Shown one piece after another: positions 59,125-64,000 of a DNA stretch of 64,000 nucleotides. Origin of the DNA: Microbulbifer guangxiensis (lineage in GTDB: Bacteria; Pseudomonadota; Gammaproteobacteria; Pseudomonadales; Cellvibrionaceae). The notes beneath the pieces were generated by a model. It did not search any database, had not been told where the DNA came from, and worked only from the letters and a program-made list of their open reading frames with translations. The stretch lies in the NCBI RefSeq assembly GCF_021729075.1, contig NZ_JAJSAQ010000005.1, forward strand, positions 1 to 64,000, written 5' to 3'. Position numbers and translations under genes: made by a program. Positions within the stretch are counted from its first letter, which is position 1, and each line of letters opens with the position of its first letter.

Positions 59125-59820
59125 ATGCAGGTCAGTATCGAACGGCTCGGCAATGAGCAGACTCCCATCGTGATCATCGACGATGCGCATCCCCAACCGG
59201 AGCAACTGGTCCGCGCTGCCCGTAACAGCCAGTGGTTGCGCGAGAACCCCTACTACCCCGGGATGCGCGCCCAGGTGCCGGCAGATTACCTCAGTCCACT
59301 ATTGGAGAAAGTGGCCGACGCGCTGGAGCAAGCCTATGACTTGGATACCCGCAACGGTCTCGCCAGTGCGGCAATCACGAATGCGTTCTGCTGTTATTCC
59401 ATGGTCACCAAACCACCCACGGAACTGCAGCCGATCCAGTCCCTGCCCCATTTCGATGCCACCCATGGCCGGCAGCTGGCCATGCTGCATTACCTCTGCG
59501 ACAAACCTTTTCGCGGCACCGCTTTTTTTCGGCACAGAGAGAGCGGCTTCGAAAATATTCTCGATGACCGTGTCACCGCCTACCAGGCACAGGCGGGCAA
59601 ACACCTGGAGCAGGTGCAACCCGGCTATGCGAGCGAATGCGGGGACTGGTACGAGAAGGTTGGCGAAGTGGAGGCGCGGTTCAACCGGGTGACGTTTTAC
59701 CCGGCCAGTTTGTTGCATTCCGGGATCGTTGGGAGGACAGAGAGATTGTCCGACAACGCCGTCCAGGGCAGGTTGACCATTACCGGCTTTATCGACTTGA
59801 CCAACAAGCTGAATTGGTAG
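59125..59820 (+). CDS. DUF6445 family protein, possible 2OG-Fe(II) oxygenase fold
   Basis: The protein has 231 aa. It reads IVIIDDAHPQPEQLVRAARNSQW at the N-terminus, then LPHFDATHGRQLAMLHYL and, in the C-terminal part, FNRVTFYPASLLHSGIVG, giving an HxD...H pattern like the iron ligands of 2-oxoglutarate dioxygenases. DUF6445 proteins often occur in marine gammaproteobacteria, in some cases with tryptophan-halogenase genes; none is here. Its substrate is unknown. Confidence 0.82.
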   Translation: MQVSIERLGNEQTPIVIIDDAHPQPEQLVRAARNSQWLRENPYYPGMRAQVPADYLSPLLEKVADALEQAYDLDTRNGLASAAITNAFCCYSMVTKPPTELQPIQSLPHFDATHGRQLAMLHYLCDKPFRGTAFFRHRESGFENILDDRVTAYQAQAGKHLEQVQPGYASECGDWYEKVGEVEARFNRVTFYPASLLHSGIVGRTERLSDNAVQGRLTITGFIDLTNKLNW

Positions 59821-59898
59821 GACAACAAATCAGTACGGCTACCCCGAAGCCTGCTCAGGCCGAAACGGCTATGTGACTGACAACCCCCTGTAAGCGGT

Positions 59899-60267
59899 TT
59901 ATTCGGGTTGATCTCCCGGCGCATCCTTTTGCTGAACGCCCACAACTGACGCGTCATCGTGCTTGCAGATGCATATATTGTCTCTGGCGGAACACACCTG
60001 TTTGAAGGGTGGATAGCAATAGGTGGGAACATCGGCCGATGGCTTTTCCTGCGGCCTATCGGATATCAGAATCGTTTTTAAAATCGCCGCATCGAACAAC
60101 AGTCCCAATTCGGCGAAATCATTGGTTTTCTTACGCGGCTCGTTGACGGAGGCAGACTGATCGCGCTTCAGCACTTCATGGACCTCTTCATCAAGCACCG
60201 CACCCGCATAAGTACAGCCACACAGCAGAGCAACCCAGCAGAATAAGACTGCGCAGACTGTTTTCAT
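59899..60267 (-). CDS. Unknown small lipoprotein
   Basis: The protein has 122 aa. The signal peptide ends in ALLCGC, a lipobox. The mature part is rich in charged residues (DEEVHEVLKRD, ASVNEPRKKTND), has a hydrophobic stretch around 53-66, then four or five cysteines in TYCYPPFKQVCSARDNICICKHDD. I recognise no family. The gene stands alone on the minus strand between DUF6445 and the OsmC-YcaO gene. Confidence 0.75.
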   Translation of the reverse strand: MKTVCAVLFCWVALLCGCTYAGAVLDEEVHEVLKRDQSASVNEPRKKTNDFAELGLLFDAAILKTILISDRPQEKPSADVPTYCYPPFKQVCSARDNICICKHDDASVVGVQQKDAPGDQPE

Positions 60268-60338
60268 ATGACGTCCTTGTCTATTTCCAGGTTATTCTCA
60301 GGGGAGCGGGACAGTCCTGTCTACTCGCAGCCCACTCT

Positions 60339-62549
60339 TCAATTATCAACAGCACCTGTATTGATTGCAGCCCGTGCTCTGTGCAGTTTCTTGTAACTCT
60401 CGATCAGCCGCAAGTGCCGATCCAGACCTTCCAGCTCCATATTGGTTGGCGTCAGGCCATGGAAGCGCACGCTGCCATTCACTGAGCCGACGACTGCATC
60501 CATCACGTCCGCTCCGAACATCCGGCGCAGATTGGTGAGGTAATCGTCAAGCCGCAGCTCATCATCCAGGGTGATCTCGAGCACAGCATTGACCGCCTGG
60601 TAGAACAGGCCACGCTCGACGGTGTTGTCATTGTACTGCAGGAACATTTCCACCAGCTCCTGCGCTTCATCGTGTCGTTGCAGCGCCAGGTAAATCAGGA
60701 TTTTCAGCTCCAGTACGGTCAGCTGGCCCCAGACCGTATTCTCATCGAACTCGACGCCGATCAGGGTAATGATGGTTTCGTAGTTGTCGATCTGGCTCTC
60801 TTCGAGGCGCTCCACCAGGTCTTCCAGTTCATCATCGCTCAGGCGGTGGAGGTTGAGGATATCCTCACGGTAATCCAGTGCCTTGTTGGTGTTGTCCCAG
60901 ATTAGATCCTCCACCGGGTACACCTCGGAATATCCCGGCACCAGGATACGGCAGGCGGGCGCGCCCAGGTCTTCGTAGACGGCCATGTACACTTCCTTGC
61001 CCAACTCCTCGAGGATCTGGAACAGGCGCTCGGCCTCGGTCTGGTTCGTATCCTTATGCGCACCGGAGAAATCCCATTCGACGAATTCATATTCCGATCT
61101 GGCGCTGAAGAAGCGCCACGACACCACACCGGTGGAATCGATAAAATGCTCGACGAAGTTATTGGGCTCCTGTACCGCGTGGCTATTGAACGTGGGCGGC
61201 GGCACGTCGTTCAGGCCCTCGAAGCTGCGGCCCTGCATCAGCTCGGTCAGGCTGCGCTCCAGCGCTACATGAAAACTGGGGTGCGCGCCGAAGGAAGCGA
61301 ACACGCCACCGGTGCGCGGATTCATCAGCGTCACACACATCACCGGGAAGCGACCGCCCAGGGAGGCGTCCTTGACTAGGATCGGAAAGCCCTGTTTCTC
61401 CAGCTCTTCGATGGCCTCAACGATATCCGGGTATTTTGCCAGCACCTCCGCCGGCACATCCGGCAGGGCGATCTCCTGTTCGATGATCTCCTTCTTCACC
61501 GCCCGCTCGAAAATTTCCGACAGGCACTGCACCTGCGCCTCCGGCAATGTATTACCGGCGCTCATCCCGTTGCTCAGGAACAGGTTCTCGATCAGGTTGG
61601 AGGGGAAGTACACCACTTCACCGTCGGACCGTCGTTCAAACGGCAGCGAGCAGATACCGCGGTCGGCGCGCCCGGAGTTTGTATCGATCAGGTTGGAACC
61701 GCCCAGCTCGCCATCCGGGTTGTAGATAGCACGGGTGTAGTCATCGAGGATTTCTTCGGGCAGCTCGTCGTCGGGCCCCGGCACAAACCATTTTTCATTC
61801 GGGTAATGCACGAACTCGCTATTGGCAATCTCCTCACCAAAGAACTGGTCGTTGTAGAAGAAATTGCAGTTCAGGCGCTCGATGAACTCGCCCAGCGCCG
61901 AACACAGCGCCGCCTCCTTGGTGGCGCCCTTGCCGTTGGTAAAGCACATGGGCGAGGCCGCATCGCGGATGTGCAGCGACCACACATGGGGCACGATATT
62001 GCGCCAAGAGGCGATCTCGATCTTCATGCCCAGGTCCGCCAGAATCCTGGTCATGTTGGCGATGGTCTGCTCCAGCGGCAGGTCCTTGCCCTCGATAAAG
62101 GTCCGGTGCTCAGCATCCGGCTCCACCATCAGCAGGGCCTGGGCATCCTCGGCCAGGTTTTCCACCACTTCGATCTGGAAGTCCGGCCCGGTCTGGATCA
62201 CCTTCTTGACCGTGCAGCGGTCAATGGAGCGCAGGATGCCCTGGCGATCCTTCTCCGAGATATCCTCCGGCAGCTCCACCTGGATCTTGAAGATCTGGTT
62301 GTAGCGGTTCTCCGGGTCGACAATATTGTTCTGCGACAGGCGGATGTTGTGCGTGGGGATATCCCGCGCCAGGCAGTACACACGCACGAAGTAGGCCGCA
62401 CACAGCGCAGAAGACGCCAGGAAATAATCGAACGGACTCGGCGCCGAGCCATCGCCCTTATAGCGGATCGGCTGGTCGGTGATGACGGTGAAGTCATCGA
62501 ACTTAGCTTCCAGGCGGAGGTTGTCGAGGAAGTTGACGTTGATTTCCAT
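60339..62549 (-). CDS. OsmC-YcaO fusion protein
   Basis: The product is 736 aa from ATG 62547-62549 (MEINVNFLDNLRLEAKFDDF); the frame is open 18 codons upstream. Residues about 1-145 are an OsmC-like domain (PSPFDYFLASSALCAAYFVRVYCLARD, with a redox Cys), and the rest is a YcaO ATP-binding domain with GKGATKEAALCSALGEFIERL and LPEAQVQCLSEIFERAVKKEIIE. E. coli YcaO, which lacks the OsmC part, helps RimO modify ribosomal protein S12; other YcaO proteins activate amides in natural products. No partner gene such as a dehydrogenase or E1-like protein is nearby, so a housekeeping role is more likely. Confidence 0.92.
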   Translation of the reverse strand: MEINVNFLDNLRLEAKFDDFTVITDQPIRYKGDGSAPSPFDYFLASSALCAAYFVRVYCLARDIPTHNIRLSQNNIVDPENRYNQIFKIQVELPEDISEKDRQGILRSIDRCTVKKVIQTGPDFQIEVVENLAEDAQALLMVEPDAEHRTFIEGKDLPLEQTIANMTRILADLGMKIEIASWRNIVPHVWSLHIRDAASPMCFTNGKGATKEAALCSALGEFIERLNCNFFYNDQFFGEEIANSEFVHYPNEKWFVPGPDDELPEEILDDYTRAIYNPDGELGGSNLIDTNSGRADRGICSLPFERRSDGEVVYFPSNLIENLFLSNGMSAGNTLPEAQVQCLSEIFERAVKKEIIEQEIALPDVPAEVLAKYPDIVEAIEELEKQGFPILVKDASLGGRFPVMCVTLMNPRTGGVFASFGAHPSFHVALERSLTELMQGRSFEGLNDVPPPTFNSHAVQEPNNFVEHFIDSTGVVSWRFFSARSEYEFVEWDFSGAHKDTNQTEAERLFQILEELGKEVYMAVYEDLGAPACRILVPGYSEVYPVEDLIWDNTNKALDYREDILNLHRLSDDELEDLVERLEESQIDNYETIITLIGVEFDENTVWGQLTVLELKILIYLALQRHDEAQELVEMFLQYNDNTVERGLFYQAVNAVLEITLDDELRLDDYLTNLRRMFGADVMDAVVGSVNGSVRFHGLTPTNMELEGLDRHLRLIESYKKLHRARAAINTGAVDN

Positions 62550-62722
62550 GCGGGGACTACCGGAATTAGAGGATTTGGCGGCGAGCGGGTTAAGCCGCGG
62601 CATTATCCAGTTTTTAAGGTAGTTCGTCTTGGTGTTTCAGGAGGAAGCAGCCGCGATTGGCTCAAGCAGAGCCCGGTCATGCCATCCAAGCCCAGCCAGG
62701 CGGCATGCCTTCCCTGGTCCCG

Positions 62723-63535
62723 CTACGCCCAACTGCTATGCACTGAATTTCGGAATATCTCGTTGAGCGCTTCTCGGACTCTTTTCCCCTCGAGGATATC
62801 CGGCCGACCCTGCCCCTTAAACTGCTCGTTGTGACTTTCGAACTCTGACGTCACAAACCTCTCTATTCCCTCCACCCTATCCCCCAGACCGAACTCTGGC
62901 GTCCTGCGCTTCTGCTCCAGCAATGCTTCGATATCCCCCTTGATCTCGGTGGGTACGACCGCATCCATGAGCTTCTCAAACTCGACCGGAGGAATTCCCC
63001 GCCCCGCCTGAATATATCGGATTGCTAGCAAGGGCCTGAGAACGTAGAAGTATTTCTTCATCTTGACCTTGGCTTTACCCAAATGTTCTCTAGCGTTGTT
63101 TCTCGCCATATGACTGTAGTGGTAGCAGAGCGCCACATCATTAATGGCCTGCGGCGCCAGACTCCTTAACCGAGCTGCCAGATCTCCCCTCTCCATGTAC
63201 CGGATGGGACTATTTAACCATTCGAGCAGTGCACCATTTGTCCTGGTAAAAAGGTAGAGCGCCTTGCGCAGATCCCACCCGCTGCAATCAATTTCATCGA
63301 CTATTGGGTATTCAATAACATCTTTCCTTGTTTCAACGTCAAAGGAAAGATACCAATCTTGAGGCCGGACATAGATAAAGCGGACGTCGTAGTCAGAGTC
63401 AGGCGAAGCAAATCCCCAAGCTCTACTTCCTGACTCACAACAAAATAGAATCTTAACGCCATGCTCCTGCTCTACCGCAGCTAATCGTCGCTTTACTTCC
63501 TCTTGCACGGAGGAGCTTATTAAGGGTATGTCCAT
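62723..63535 (-). CDS. RlaP-type nucleotidyltransferase (RNA repair-associated family)
   Basis: The protein has 270 aa. ESGSRAWGFASPDSDYDVRFIYV has GS (36-37) and the metal-binding Asp48 and Asp50, as in nucleotidyltransferases; FTRTNGALLEWLNSPI and ARNNAREHLGKAKVKMKKYFYVLRPLLAIRYI are family stretches. The COG3541/RlaP family is often next to rtcB or other RNA repair genes; neither rtcB nor rtcA is in this window, and the right flank is the window end. It precedes the OsmC-YcaO gene on the same strand with 170 bases between. Confidence 0.85.
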   Translation of the reverse strand: MDIPLISSSVQEEVKRRLAAVEQEHGVKILFCCESGSRAWGFASPDSDYDVRFIYVRPQDWYLSFDVETRKDVIEYPIVDEIDCSGWDLRKALYLFTRTNGALLEWLNSPIRYMERGDLAARLRSLAPQAINDVALCYHYSHMARNNAREHLGKAKVKMKKYFYVLRPLLAIRYIQAGRGIPPVEFEKLMDAVVPTEIKGDIEALLEQKRRTPEFGLGDRVEGIERFVTSEFESHNEQFKGQGRPDILEGKRVREALNEIFRNSVHSSWA

Positions 63536-63615
63536 ATATTTTTCCGTTAAGCTAGCAGCCTCTTTTCAAGGCAATAAAATTGAGGCGCAAATCACCAACC
63601 TCTCAGAATCATATT

Positions 63616-64000
63616 TTATCCGTAGGCAACCTCAATCGCCTCAACATACTTCGGTACATCCACCGCATAAAAGCCTGAACTGTTAATGTTGTTAAATTCG
63701 ATTACTTTCAGACCCTCTCCTGTCAGCGCAATATCGATTACGCACGATTCGAATGGAAGCCATATCTCCATGATTTTTTGTACATACTCTATTACGTCAT
63801 CGTTCAGTAGGCTGGATAGATGTGGCTTTCCACCGACTTTATATACCGAGCCCGTTACGATTTCTCCTTTTACTATAAAAACCCGACTTTCTTGATAAAT
63901 CTCTTTGCACTGGGCAACGACGACAGTCATATCTCGCACATGGGTGCCAGCGCTTGCTTTCAGAAAAGTATTCAGACCTGCCCGATTGTATACACGCCCA
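63616..64000 (-). CDS. ATP-grasp domain protein, C-terminal part
   Basis: The minus-strand frame is open from the window edge to TAA 63616-63618, giving 128 residues. It reads ESRVFIVKGEIVTGSVYKVGG, then WLPFESCVIDIALTGEGLKVIEFNNINSSGFYAVDV, the C-terminal pattern of ATP-grasp (DUF4343-like) proteins, with Asp and Glu-x-Asn as metal ligands (VIDIAL, VIEFNNIN). ATP-grasp enzymes ligate a carboxylate to an amine or thiol; the substrate is unknown and the N-terminus is missing. Codon use is AT-rich, as in the RlaP gene. Confidence 0.8.
   Translation of the reverse strand, partial: GRVYNRAGLNTFLKASAGTHVRDMTVVVAQCKEIYQESRVFIVKGEIVTGSVYKVGGKPHLSSLLNDDVIEYVQKIMEIWLPFESCVIDIALTGEGLKVIEFNNINSSGFYAVDVPKYVEAIEVAYG

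Noticed and set aside
60339-62549. A thiazole/oxazole peptide (TOMM) cluster around the YcaO gene
   Set aside because: No precursor peptide, dehydrogenase or E1-like partner is visible within the window on either side.

Overview
The window is about 60 kb of a GC-rich gammaproteobacterial chromosome with a 4-kb integron cassette array at its left end. The gene order rho-trxA, yggS-proC-yggT-metX-metW-DUF4426-rdgB-hemW, pilT-pilU, algZ-algR/argH, cyaY-lptM-lysA-dapF-DUF484-xerC, sutA, glnK-amtB, ubiK-comM, rep, cytochrome c5 is the backbone known from Pseudomonas and relatives. Together with the accessory families (DUF6445, OsmC-YcaO fusion, subclass B3 beta-lactamase, TorF porin) this suggests a marine Pseudomonas-like or Cellvibrionales organism, for example Microbulbifer-like; the genus is an inference.

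Region 1-3993 is an integron cassette array. Eight attC sites (six to eight kinds of end sequence, 73-144 bp long) each follow a small AT-rich gene on the minus strand, and a ninth cassette is cut by the window start. The 5' junction of every complete cassette equals the reverse complement of the R'' end of its own attC, which is what circular cassette integration predicts. The array's attI-proximal end is at about 3993, but no integrase gene lies there: next come a 133-aa unrecognised gene and ubiD. The cassettes encode a PIN-like ribonuclease candidate, a TonB C-terminal-like secreted protein, two membrane proteins, a cysteine-rich lipoprotein and several proteins I do not recognise.

Region 4.0-16.8 kb carries ubiD, an RRM protein, rho, thioredoxin, and the minus-strand cluster hemW-rdgB-DUF4426-metW-metX, a dynamin-like GTPase, yggT and proC. 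A plus-strand S9 peptidase separates proC from yggS. Region 19-32 kb holds the twitching ATPases pilT/pilU, the AlgZ/AlgR two-component pair, argH, a structured intergenic repeat, cyaY, the lysine/diaminopimelate genes, xerC, a DUF3604 protein and the RNA polymerase-binding regulator SutA. Region 32.9-36 kb is a nitrogen operon, torF-glnK-amtB-glnK, with a candidate sigma-54 promoter. Region 36-44.6 kb has ubiK, comM and a set of small metabolic or accessory genes, including a B3 metallo-beta-lactamase, then rep.

Region 44.8-50 kb is less orderly: an Ig-like lipoprotein with more AT-rich codon use, an orphan gene pair, cytochrome c5, and tRNA-Arg(CCG) surrounded by a truncated copy of its own 5' end and by inverted and direct repeats derived from its 3' end. 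Region 50-64 kb has rlmJ, a DUF1570 protease-like protein, a CAP-domain gene broken by an in-frame TAG, a Tat-exported PhoD, mtgA, a double M16 peptidase lipoprotein, DUF6445, an OsmC-YcaO fusion, an RlaP-type nucleotidyltransferase and the C-terminal part of an ATP-grasp protein running off the window end.
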